A DNA stretch of 39,494 bases from Perkinsus marinus ATCC 50983 (Eukaryota; Perkinsozoa; Perkinsida; Perkinsidae). The stretch covers positions 11,947 through 51,440 of the forward strand of contig NW_003202570.1 of NCBI RefSeq assembly GCF_000006405.1. Direction: 5' to 3'. The notes beneath the pieces are model-generated. The model searched no databases, was not told the origin of the DNA, and saw only the letters and a program-made list of their open reading frames with translations. The position numbers and the translations under genes were made by a program. Below, one piece after another: positions 19,035 through 29,420 of the stretch. Each line of letters starts with the position of its first letter. Within the stretch, counting starts at the first letter, position 1.

Positions 19035-22009
19035 ATGGAAACTGTGCACGCGGGTACAAATCCCACGCAGGTCATTTTTCGTAGTGCGCCGCGTATGGTA
19101 TTCAACAGCAGACTATCGAGTACAGAGTTTTCCAACTTTGTTCGAATGATGATGCTCAGGCCGTCAGGAGATATCACCGACCATAGCATATCCTTGAATA
19201 TTGAGGGTGCATCTCTGGTCGGCGACCGAGTAACTCGGAAAAGCCAAGTTAATTTTCCAGCCGTCACATTGCGAGCTCAGTTCAGTTCTGGAGAGAGCGT
19301 CGAAGACTCTGGAAGCTGTGATGTTTTCACCTCGACAGAATCTTCTTACAGTGTTGGTAGCAAGCGTGGTAAGTCTAGATAGAAAATGACTTGCTATAGT
19401 GGGGTCTTTTAGGCTCCCGCCATTCCCTCGATGCCATAGTGCTATGTAACGACATGGAGAAGTCCGCGCTAACACTGAGCACGGTCAGGGATATACTCCA
19501 GGGCTGGTTGGGGCGTGACAACGGTCATCGTCACTATGGTAAGGGCTTATTGAAGGTATCATATTCCACCCTACCGTTCCCCTCAGAAGTTCGAGTCATC
19601 CACTTGTGCACGATGGCCGTGGTCGTCAGTGACTCGGCCCAGTACGGCTTTGCCGACTGCGTCACGTCATGTAGCTGTTCGAATAATTTTACTAACCTCA
19701 TATCGTCGTGGGAGATGCCTTTGGAGGTCCGGGTCCAGGTAAGCGCGTTAAGCATCCCCTTTTCGTGCCCAATGCGATTCTCTCAGTCTGTCGTCCCGAC
19801 CGCTTCAGCCCTCGACGAAGTTCTGCACTTATCAACGAGGGTGCGTCACGTCGTTGAATTTGTACCCTTCCATGTTGACTCAAAGGTCCTGGTTACTCCC
19901 TATGCTGTTCATCACCGCTCGAGCACATCCAGACGATATTGCCATTCTAAAGTTCTTAAGTCTGTTCTACGTCAAGTGCTCACATTGGCTGACGATTTGG
20001 AACCTCCGAAAGAACAGTTTGCTATTCTCGGTATATCTGGACTGTTACTAACGATAGAAAAACTCTCCCCTCTTTAGAATCTTCGAACGGTGTTTCTGAG
20101 GAGGAACTGACGAGTCCTTTGCCCGAAGCAGAACATTACAGAGCAGTGAGAGTCCCCGGTTCGATCCCTGGGTTGGGCATTTCTTGCTCGAAATGTCAGG
20201 TTTTGCTCCTAGCAAGCGAGAAGTGGGAGCCTGTTGTCGACTGGGGCATCCGTCTCGTGAAGCCGGGTGAGAACATCAAAGTTGTTCATTTCATTCGAGG
20301 CCCCGAAGTCGCTAACCAATCCGCTGAGATGCAGCTTATGGCGCGCCGGCGTGTAGGTCTTTGGTCCCATCAACCCCCCCCAGTGTTGGTCTGCAGGCAC
20401 GATTAATAGATCCTTCCATTCTTTTCGACATCCATGTTGTTCGTGTTGATCCGGGAGACTTCCTTACTAGAGTTGTGGAACTCTCAAAGAAGACTGAGTT
20501 TCTCGTTGTTGGCGATTCAGGAAGAGTTCAAACGCGCCATAGGGATATTGTGAGAGCTCTCTCTTCTCGCCCGCAACGAACGCTTGAATTTGATCAGATT
20601 CTCAAAGCGCAATGTGACGTCATTCTGGCACGAAGCGTCATCCCGCCGACTACGAGATCTATCACCAACATGGTGGTAGGCGTTGGAGCTAGAGACTCCG
20701 AAGTGAGTGCATTACTGTGGTGGCTTTCGTGAGTCATCGACCGCTGCTTAGGGTGCTATGAATGCGCTCGGATTGGCGTATCGTGTAGCAGAGATTTCCG
20801 AGGATGATGATGAAGCTGCTGTCCATGTCGCAGGGATCTTCGTAAGGTCGTATATCGACGGTCTCGTTGAGCATGTTCGATGTAGGTTCCCGTAGTGATG
20901 CACGCTGATAATATGCTGAAAGGCCAATGGCAACTTGACCGCCGAGCTGTGCTTGTTAATGGAACCTCCAGTAAATCTTCATCGACTGGCCTCTCTAAGT
21001 GACCTTCAGGTGTTGCTGTTCTACATCGTGTGGAACAGTTCGTCGCCCGTCAACAGACTGATACGGTCTCTTTCCATCTTGAGATGGAAGGCTACAGTGA
21101 CAGTCTTCAAGTGGCTCATCGACTACTCCTACGTACTGCATCTGGTAGCTTGCTCGTCGTTGTCCGCCTCCTCCCTTACCTCTGTCGCTTCAGTCGAATC
21201 TGAAGAGGCCGAAGCACCACCGTTGTTATTCGTGGGTGCCGGGAGTTCATCCACTGCTGGTCAGCTGGGCAGCGTCATAGAGTACTTGACAGGGCCCAAG
21301 AGAGGTACCGCGAAGTTGAATATTATCAGTGTGACGTTGCCCCTTTTAGGGGAGCGTGCCATTCACTCCACCACAGTCGCTATTGCTAAACTCAGGCGCT
21401 GCGGCATTCCCTATCATAAACAGCAAGTTGAAGCTTTTGTCACGAAAGTGACTTGGAACACGTCGACCGAAACTTTTGTATGATATATCAGTTCAAGTTT
21501 TCTCGCATTTCTTTAGTGAACGCTGTCATCAGCCCGGATATATTTCCAAGTTTTTCGCAGATTGTACAGACCATACCCCAGAAGATGTAATTTCTCGCTT
21601 TCTCTGTTACACTGATCGTTGCTGAAGGACCTTCAATTTTTCTACTATAATCTCGGGTTTCTTTTGTTCGGCATAAAACATTGTGGTCACCTTGAAGAGC
21701 ATTTGCGGAAGTGCACTACCCGCGAACAACACTTGAGTGTAACTCTTAATGATCAAGAGGCAGAACTATCATATCGACAACAGTTTTATGTAAGGATATC
21801 ATAGTTGACGAGACTTGACTCGTTAGGGCATGGAAGTGGGACCAACGACGTCGCATGGAGATAGTGAGTTCAATCCTGCATTATCGATGCCAGTGGAGCG
21901 CTATCCCACAACGGCCAGGTCAGAAATCTTGAGAGGCCTGCGTTCCTCAACAACGCAACATGGGGAGGTGACCATGAACGTTTCGGGACGCAGTGCAGAA
22001 GGTCACTGA
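19035..22009 (+). CDS. Multi-exon protein with repeated UspA-like alpha/beta domains
   Basis: Several exon blocks join in frame: MVFNSRLSSTEFSNFV, RHSLDAIVLCNDMEKSALTL, EVRVIHLCTMAVVVSDSAQ, SSNGVSEEELTSPLPEAEHY, VLLLASEKWEPVVDWGIRLV with KVVHFIRG, ILFDIHVVRVDPGDFLTRVV with KKTEFLVVGDSGRV, NMVVGVGARDSEGAMNALGL, AVLVNGTS, VAVLHRVEQFVARQQTDTVS, PPLLFVGAGSSSTAGQLG. The repeating pattern of a beta strand, a small/polar loop, a helix, then VVHF or VVG strands looks like tandem universal-stress-protein or adenine-nucleotide-hydrolase-like folds. Clear introns include 20146-20199, with ends near 20352-20396 and 20704-20749. The C-terminal exon starts at 21827 (MEVGPTTSHGDSEF) and stops at 22007-22009. 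The exact start and the joint near 21480 are uncertain. Function unknown. Confidence 0.5.
19044..19084 (+). other. Possible intron with degenerate T-arm-like motif (c)
   Basis: GT-AG stretch near the 5' end of the Usp-like gene. It has GGGTACAAATCCC and then CATTTTT at the same 13-nt distance as in the other cases. The TTCGA core is altered to TACAA, and the local frame is also open without splicing, so this one is weak. Confidence 0.4.
20146..20199 (+). other. Intron with tRNA T-arm-like motif (d)
   Basis: Frame-supported 54-nt intron (joins ...EHYRA and VLLLASEK). Contains CCCCGGTTCGATCCCTGGG (20154-20172) and CATTTC 13 nt after TTCGA. Confidence 0.75.
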
Positions 22010-22426
22010 CATCATCGACCTCTACAGCTTCTCTCAAGCTCTCCCACTGGATCATCTGATCAGCCTGATACTTCGGGCATTTCACACACCACTTATAGGC
22101 AGCTCTACCTTCGCCGCGACAGTTCTTCCCCAGGGAATTTGTAGCACTGTGCTGATGAAGTGACTCGCTACTACCATCGAATTTGCTTCAACGGTTTGTT
22201 GAGCTACCGACTGAACACAACAAGTTATCACCATTCAACAAAACAATCTCGCATTTGAAGTGTGATATTATACGGAGCAGCTTGAAATTGCGAGGCTCTA
22301 TCTCTGCCCTAGTTTAGTGATCTAGTTTTGGGCCAAATTTCCACCCAACATAGAAACTTCCTTCATCTCTACCGTCCATTGTTGGCAGAGAAAGTACCCG
22401 TGGAGAGGCTGAGGCAAGGTCAAGGT
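22010..22426. other. Intergenic region
   Basis: Between the plus-strand Usp-like gene and minus-strand coding segments. No exon or repeat recognised. Confidence 0.35.
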
Positions 22427-23028
22427 TCAACAGCATAGAAGACAACATAAGTATCGAACACAGAGGGAGCTACGCCGAGTGCCACAGTCTAGACGATTCC
22501 TTACATGCGCACGACTGGTGGGACTGTTGAAGTTCTCTCTTTGATTATCGCTTGGCATGATTCTGACAACTTCTGAGACAATACCATCTCTCTCTGAACG
22601 AACGTCTAATCCAGTTCTGAGCTGACCTTGAGGTTTCCAGCCTCGATGGGAGTGAGCTCCACTAGAGCTCCTTCGATGTAAGCAACGATACACAAGTCTG
22701 GAGGAGAACTGACAGCCAACTGGAGGCCTGACGATATAGGCCAGAGCCGGTAGCGACAGGAGCGTACCAACGACACGACTGCTGACTGTCGAGGAGACCA
22801 ACAACGATTTGTTCTTCACTCCCTGAGGCAGGTTCTTATGGGAACCGAGTCGTCTGCATAGGTATACCTTATATGACAAGACTATGACTGACCAGTACAG
22901 GCACTCACTCTTCCAGGAAGCTCCACAAGGACTTCGATGCGGGAACCCCTGTTGAAAGATATAACTAGGCTGGTCAAGTCTCCAGTGATTATATCAATAA
23001 CTAGCAGTAATAGTGTAGTTAAGATCAT
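22427..23028 (-). CDS. Unassigned secreted or membrane protein, minus strand
   Basis: Starts at ATG 23028 with a signal-peptide-like leader (MILTTLLLLVIDIITGD), followed by SLVISFNRGSRIEVLVELPG and a donor after residue 40 (exon 23028-22909). Further coding-like segments lie downstream: GVKNKSLLVSSTVSS, VGTLLSLPALAYI, then SSPPDLCIVAYIEGALVELT with PIEAGNLK. I could not link all exons in one frame. No family recognised. Extracellular or vacuolar location is an inference from the leader. Confidence 0.4.
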
Positions 23029-23481
23029 GATGATCTCGAAGGTGTTGAGGGGGGAGGCAGCATCCTAGCAAGATTATGGGAGAACTAGTGAACAAAAGCT
23101 TTGCATACCCACGCATGCATCAGCTCGATGATACATAGTACTAGGATGATCCACCGCAAGGGAGCTGATGAGGCTCGTTGGAGACGGTAACTATGGGACT
23201 TGCAGTAGGGCGTACTTAGTATGTTGCTGGCTTGAACTCACTAATAACAATTGTTGCCTTTTACACTTGATAGTAAGCCCAAGAAGAAACAGAGAATGGG
23301 CCCCCATTGAAACGCCGCCGCAGAGCTGAAAGCCAAGAGTTGCTAGAGTGGGGATGGCTGCTATTTGAATGACATTGTTAAGTAAGTCGCTGAAGCCGAG
23401 ACGAGGCGGGCGGTGAATAGCAATGGTGCCTGTTGAAGTGATGCAACAGAGTTACCGTTTCCACGAGTCTTCTTGCTACCA

Positions 23482-24398
23482 TCACCATCGCCGCACTATG
23501 ACTACCGCGGACGTATCGAACAGGTGTATCGACGAGCTGAGGGGATGCGCACTACCGGAAGTGGGGTGAAGCAAAGCTTGTACCGCGGCCTTCAGACTTT
23601 GTAGGAAGATCTCATGTTGTTTGGGAGGCATCAGCTGCCCTTTTTTCTGACTCACTTGAGCGGACCACTCGGTATGCTTCCGTTCCATGAGACTCGTGAA
23701 ATACCAAGACCCTTGAAACGGTAGCGACAGTGAAGCTTCCGCACTGTTGCCAGCCATACTCATTGGAAGGATAGTCGCTTTGAAGTAGAAAGGATCAGAT
23801 GCTATCTCTGACATGCTCAGCGTGTTGATCCCGATGGGCGAAGTTACACCTGCCTCGAGCGGTGACAGGTGGCCTGATGATTCGGGGGAGTACCCTTAGC
23901 AGCGAGTCGGGGTATTCCAAGATTCCGCGCAGTAGCGGCTTTCAAGTCAATGAGAGTGAAATCAGTCCAAGGATGGTCACAGGCGAGTGTTATCTTCCCT
24001 GTGATGGGATGCCGCTTGAACTTATACAAAAAGTAGTCCTTAGGTAGGTACACATATCTGACTGGTGTAAACGCGCACGCTAGCTCTTGCACGCCTCACG
24101 TAAGAGGTAGCTCTGATGGAAGTGTGCCTCGAACCTTTTCAATGATTTCCCGCTCAGGAGCTACTCTAGCTGCCTGAGGATAGACTATGAATGACAAGAG
24201 TGGGTGGCAGTGACCTCAGGGTCGATAGAACTGCGTCGGCCTGGTTGTGATGTGAGACCGTAGCGTTGCTCGTAATCTCGTCTGGTGCTCACTCGGCCCT
24301 ACAGTGTGTACACTTTCCCGCTCGACATCCAAATAAAGTGCTGACTTTTTCGGCGAAAGTTTCATACCAAGGACGGCGTTTTGCTGCATCGCGTACAT
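23482..24398 (-). CDS. Unassigned protein, minus strand
   Basis: A clear joint links exon 24092-23894 (RYVYLPKDYFLYKFKRHPIT, TDFTLIDLKAATARNLGIP) to exon 23849-23482 (VTSPIGINTLSMSEIASDPF, SLPFQGSWYFTSLMERKHTE, PPKQHEIFLQSLKAAVQALL) across a 44-nt GT-AG intron. A likely first exon at 24398 reads MYAMQQNAVLGMKLSPKKSA with LYLDVERES. A middle exon near 24180-24090 gives EREIIEKVRGTLPSELPLT. The stop is at 23482, although conserved-looking hydrophobic sequence further 3' (VIQIAAIPTLATLGFQ, about 23340) may belong to the same gene by another splice. No family recognised. Confidence 0.5.
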
Positions 24399-25059
24399 GA
24401 GCAGAACTACAGTCAGCTGACGGTGGCGGGACTAGTTGCTTTCTATGGGGAGCCAGTCGCAATGACATGCGGCAATCATAAAAGGCACTTGAAGAGCTGT
24501 CAGTTCACCAGCTGTGATGTTAGTAGTCGAGACACTCGTATGAATTCAACCTTCCCAGTTGAAGACTACTCACGAGCAGAAGAGACACAAAACAACAGAT
24601 ACGCTTACTTGTTGAATCTTACAAAGACACAATAGAAACTATGACGATATAGGTGAAAATAGAGTGAACACATTCGACTTCATTCTAGAGTGAGCCAGTC
24701 AGTATCTTCAGCCAGATACTGTTCCATTCAAAGTTTTTAAACTGACAGGGCACCAATGACATGAACCATATGAACATTTTAACAGCGTTGATGAGTCATC
24801 AATGATGACACCAACTTGGTGTCGACAGACACCAGTCGAGTTTTTAATGGACTGATTCAACGCGCCCCATCAAATCTCATCGTATACTTCAAAATACCTT
24901 GCCCTCACTAGACAATAGGCTCATGCATATGCATGACGTTTCGCTGATCAAAGTGTATGAACTGAGTTCATTTTCGATAGCGCTCTGAACTCATCTATCC
25001 TCTGTCGATTGATTTCTTCCCTAGCATAATAGAATCAATGTCTCAGTCGGTGCACCTTT
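24399..25059. other. Intergenic region before the right repeat arm
   Basis: No gene supported. The sequence becomes AT-richer from 24640 onward and ends where similarity to the left repeat arm begins. Confidence 0.4.
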
Positions 25060-25240
25060 CACCTAAAGCACCAACATCGGAAGTCAGACAGTTGATCACG
25101 TAAAATCTATGACCCTTACGGAACTTCGACTCTTGTATTGAACAAAACTCCAATCTTTTAAATCAATGACTAGAATAATACCAATGCATCGACTACAATG
25201 GATTCTCACACCCAGGATGGAAGGATACGATGACAAACTC

Positions 25241-25272
<32 letters not shown>

Positions 25273-25295
25273 GTTGAAATAAGAAGAGGAAGACT

Positions 25296-25529
25296 TTACT
25301 TGTTGGAGCCGCTGCCACGGATATAACCGCCACTGCCTTTGGAGGCGCCACTATTGGCACTTGCACTCCATCCTGGCACAACACCATTGTTCATATTGCG
25401 CTGAGCTGCCGACTGAGCACGAGCAGCAAAGGAGCCACTCTCGACCGAGCCTGAGTTGCCATAAGCCGTAGACATGATACGACGAGCAGCAGCACCGTCC
25501 ATCGGGCGGGAAGATTTAGGGTTGGTCAT
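25296..25529 (-). CDS. SMP-domain (LEA-like) small protein, copy 4
   Basis: 77 codons in reverse orientation with the same protein as copy 3. The mirrored upstream acceptor (CCTCAG here instead of CCTTAG) and 5' region are retained. The GAT/ATC run after the stop is long (about 25235-25275). Coding differences from the left-arm copies are silent (for example GCA/GCG for Ala). Confidence 0.8.
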   Translation of the reverse strand: MTNPKSSRPMDGAAARRIMSTAYGNSGSVESGSFAARAQSAAQRNMNNGVVPGWSASANSGASKGSGGYIRGSGSNK

Positions 25530-26322
25530 ATTGACAACTCACGGAAGACCTGAGGAAAATGCGAAAGACGGAAGCGCTAGGTATAACTAAACAACGCATG
25601 AGGTAGAGAAATGTTGCAACAACCAACAATAACTTGAGAGCAGCAACCTCAAGGAAGAACTATTCTATAAGACAGCAATAGTAATTACCAAAATGCACAT
25701 GATGAATGCAGGCCTCACCAACGGTACCCTACCTAGTTGACCAACTGTTAGAATTATACCACTATGAAAATCATAGTATGAGCAGTATTCATAGTATGAC
25801 TACCGGGATGATCCCACTGATACAATGAGACCATGACATTGGAATGCATACAAAAGATGGAAGAGAAAAATGAATCGGCTGCCACGCGCCCAACTGTCTA
25901 TCTGTCGCACACGACCAAGATAGTTCCCATATGAGCAGCGATTCTCCACAACTTAATGGCTCTAGCGTAGGACTAGAATGCGCCACCTCGCTGTGTCCCG
26001 TGGGCCTTGCACAATCACACAGGTTGTATTATGTCCTTATCACACAACCACATTTGGCGCAATGTCTACTATGTATGCGCAAAGCATGACCATAACCAGC
26101 GAGGGTGGGGCATGAAATTCTTCCAAGGGTCCGTAAGCAGACCCAAACTATGGGCAACGGATTACTCAGGAGGGAGAGGGACGACGAGAGAAGGAAGTCC
26201 GCAGTTCACGTCCCGCCCTGGCAGGTGGGTGGCTTAAAACTACTCCCATAAGGTCGTTAGAGACTTCAGCGCGTAGGCTCATCCTCCGGCCGCCGCGTAA
26301 CATAGCAGGGTGACCTCTAAAG

Positions 26323-26505
26323 ATGCACATGCGTGCAGGTCAGCTACGGACCTCGGAGATTCGCCTCGTTACACAGCTATATCGGCCAATAAGCAGCGAG
26401 GGTAAACTAATTTCTTATTATTTTCGGGATAGAGAAAAACATGTGAGTGACATGCGACTTTCACCGGAGGTAAAACACGAGGATCCTAGAGATTGGAGAC
26501 AGTAA
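26323..26505 (+). other. Repeated open frame antisense to the SMP units, probably not coding
   Basis: An open frame MHMRAGQLRTSEIRLVTQ... occurs here and, reversed, at 5573-5758 and 3607-3855. The differences between this copy and the 5573-5758 copy (Q/R, K/G, H/Q, M/I and ATG/GTG at the start) all change the amino acid and none are silent. It is therefore recorded as repeat sequence and not as a gene. Confidence 0.4.
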
Positions 26506-27217
26506 TGACTGTGATATTGTAGACTGAATTATTGTAGACTGAATCTAACAGTGTATCTTTGGCCAATACTCTTGGCATTGACTGCACTCCCTGAACACAT
26601 TTCTATGTAATACTCGATGTATTTTGCTAACTGGATATTGGATAGATGAAGAGTTCATCTACAACAACCATATATATAGATGGGGAAGGCTTGGATTAGA
26701 TCATTCTTTTTTCGAGCTTCACGTCCCCAACGAGAATAATGACACTGGTCCCTCAACTTGGAAAGCTTTTCTGAAGGGAATGCTCCTCTACGAAGGGACG
26801 GTGAAGAATCCTCCCTTCAAGTGACGCCTCGAGGAGCAGGTCCTTAATTACACGGCCGCTGATCCTCACAACAAAACAGAGAGAAGCAGCGCACCATAAC
26901 ACTCGTGAGACATGCAACAAAGTTTGATCTGAGACTTGTAACTAAATCGAAGGAAGTAGTGTCCCCGACAATATCAATGTCTCAATTGATGCCCTTACAG
27001 AACAACCATACAACTACATCGTGTTAAACATTCGTGACCCTTACGAACCCTCGACTTGTGTGCAACACAAAACCCGAATCTTTAAAATCAATGACTAGAA
27101 TAATATCAATGCATCGACTACAATGGATTCTCACAGCCAGAATGTAAAGATACGACGACAAACTCTCATCATCATCATCATCATCGTCATCATCTTTGAA
27201 ATAAGAAGAGGAAGACT

Positions 27218-27451
27218 TTACTTGTTGGAGCCGCTGCCACGGATATAACCGCCACTGCCTTTGGAGGCGCCACTATTAGCACTCGCACTCCATCCTGGCA
27301 CAACACCATTGTTCATATTGCGCTGAGCTGCCGACTGAGCACGAGCAGCAAAGGAGCCACTCTCGACCGAGCCTGAGTTGCCATAAGCCGTAGACATGAT
27401 ACGACGAGCAGCGGCACCATCCATCGGGCGAGAAGATTTAGGGTTGGTCAT
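27218..27451 (-). CDS. SMP-domain (LEA-like) small protein, copy 5
   Basis: 77 codons, reverse orientation, partner of copy 1 in unit A'. The protein ends RGSGSNK. Substitutions relative to the other copies are third-position (for example GCT/GCC). The CCTTAG acceptor 29 nt before the ATG and the GAT run after the stop are conserved. Confidence 0.8.
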   Translation of the reverse strand: MTNPKSSRPMDGAAARRIMSTAYGNSGSVESGSFAARAQSAAQRNMNNGVVPGWSASANSGASKGSGGYIRGSGSNK

Positions 27452-28165
27452 ATTGACAACTCACGGAAGACCTAAGGAAAATACAAATAAAAGCAACCAC
27501 AAGCATAACTAAACACATCGGGTATAGAAACTTTGGAACAACCAACAACAACATTTGAACAAGCAGGACTCGACAACGGAGGCCTGTCTAGTACAACAAC
27601 TGTTAGAATCTTTAACTCGATGCAAGTGATGTCGCCATTCCTACAAGTAGGATTATAAATACCAAGATAACCGTCCCACACAAGATGCACACGGGCATTG
27701 GGAGGGCATATGAAGCAACGAGGAGCTGAGCTTGACCAACCTCACGACCTCGTAATCTAATCTTAGAGTCTTGAGAAGGAACAAAAAAATGAAACGGCTG
27801 GCACGTACCCAACTGTCTACTGTCTATCTGTCGCACGCAACTGACATCCTCCACAACTGAGCCGCGGTTCTCGAAAAGTAAGTGACACTAGCGTAGGGCT
27901 AGCATGCGGTATCATGGGTGGTCTTGCACAATCACACAGGACCCGTGTCACAGGTTGTATTATGTACGTATCACACAACCACACTGGATGCAATGTCTAC
28001 TACGCATGCGCAAGTGGCGCGGCGCAAAACATGATCGTGTGAGTGAACATGTGGAATCCATATTGTGGATACCAAATGTTGAAGACAGCAACAACAGCGT
28101 TGTTGTAGGCTGCACAGATAGTCGTAGAAGCGAGTGTAGTGCCTCGGGGCTTGAGTGTGGTCTTT

Positions 28166-29420
28166 GCCTGTAACAACGTCGGGACGGCTGAAGTCAGTAA
28201 GGCCGTCGGGAATGAATATTGGTTTATACGTGTGGCTCCTATGAGCGATGAAGCGAAAACACATAGGCTGATCGATTATACTAGTGGATGTCTGGGATTG
28301 GTCGAAGAAGCAGCCTTCAGCTGAACGAGGGTTAAGTTGACATATCGCAACTTACGATGTCCTGGAAACGTGGTATGGGTATTTGTTGCTTCGAAGTAGC
28401 ATACTATGATTGCTCTCATAGGCATGCCCATAAGGCACCGTCCCGGTGGGACTTCACTACGTGCTTCCTCCAGTGATTACTGGTTGTGGGAAACTAGCGA
28501 TTGTCGCTACGAAGTGCCAAGCGTGATGAAAGCATGCAAATCTGAGGATGACTAACATTCCATCACGTGTCGGCGTGTCGTGCGTGCTCAAAAGTAGCGG
28601 GAGAAAATGAGCGCTAAATGCGACATGGGTCTGCTGGGATCAGCCTATCTCGAACCAACATGCCTCGACGAAGCAGCTTCGTTGTTATGACTACTGCGCT
28701 CCCAAGGCAGGATCATAGAGCGAGGTGTGTAGAGCGCATTGAAACTGCCTGGAGCTTTCTTGTACTCCTCATCGAAGTCCGAATGGGAATCCCATTATGG
28801 GACCCCCTCTTCCTACGCCGTCTGACAAGGCATGAAACAGATAGTACTAGCGTTGTCCGCCGGACCTCGCTCACCGGCACAACTGGACTGCGACACGTAT
28901 ACTGTTCTTTGTTGGGCCCTTGTGATGCCGCATGCTGTATTTATGGTTGAGCGATGGTAGCATTTCTGATTTCAATTTTGTCTGCAATGTGATTTTGCAC
29001 ACATAAATACTATGCAGTGGGTTTATATATTAATCAATAAGATGCACCATGTTTCATCTCAGGAATGGATGGTAGTTGAATAGTTGAGGTCGCGGGTTCG
29101 ATTCCTGGTATCTGCATTTCCGTACTAGACGAAACCGACGTCACCGCACTTACTAGACTGTGGATGCCACACGCAATCATAAAACGAATTCGTGATTACT
29201 TTGAGATAATCGCTCGCATGTTTCGTCGTTTACAATCCCCCGACGGCACACTTCACGATAACTGACGGTGCCACTTCCCAATTTAAAGAGATAATAGTCG
29301 TATCTAGAGAAAGTCGACAGAGTGCGTGAAGAATCTTTACAGGTTCATCCGCGTATCCTTGCGCGTGCGTGCAGACTGCGTCCGTAGTTGTCGCACTATT
29401 CATTGTTTTCCAATCTGCCC
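28166..29420. other. Region between repeat arm and Mei2-like gene
   Basis: A forward frame from 28139 to 28324 (ending SDEAKTHRLIDYTSGCLGLV) starts inside the repeat edge and could be the end of a gene broken by the rearrangement, but it is not recognised. A second frame at 28618-28950 has no family match. The part at 29072-29128 is a GT-AG stretch with the T-arm-like motif and may be a 5'-UTR intron of the Mei2-like gene. Confidence 0.35.
29072..29128 (+). other. Intron-like stretch with tRNA T-arm-like motif (e)
   Basis: A 57-nt GT-AG stretch. GCGGGTTCGATTCCTGG lies at 29092-29108 and CATTTC starts 13 nt after TTCGA. No flanking coding frame is available to prove splicing. Confidence 0.5.

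Larger units (their letters stand above)
25060..28165 (-). repeat. Right arm of large inverted repeat (two SMP gene units)
   Basis: Reverse complement of the left arm. From the outside inwards it reads unit A' (about 27000-28165), spacer Y' (about 26510-26960), unit X' (about 25060-26510). Both arms end at the same sequence (GCCTCGGGGCTTGAGTGTGG on this strand at about 28141-28161). By eye, similarity is high with scattered substitutions and small indels. The two arms face each other across about 18 kb of unique genes. Confidence 0.85.

Noticed and set aside
29072-29128. Functional tRNA gene at the GGTTCGATTCC motif
   Set aside because: No matching 5' acceptor strand, D-arm or anticodon arm is present upstream at the right distance; the same holds for the other four motif sites.
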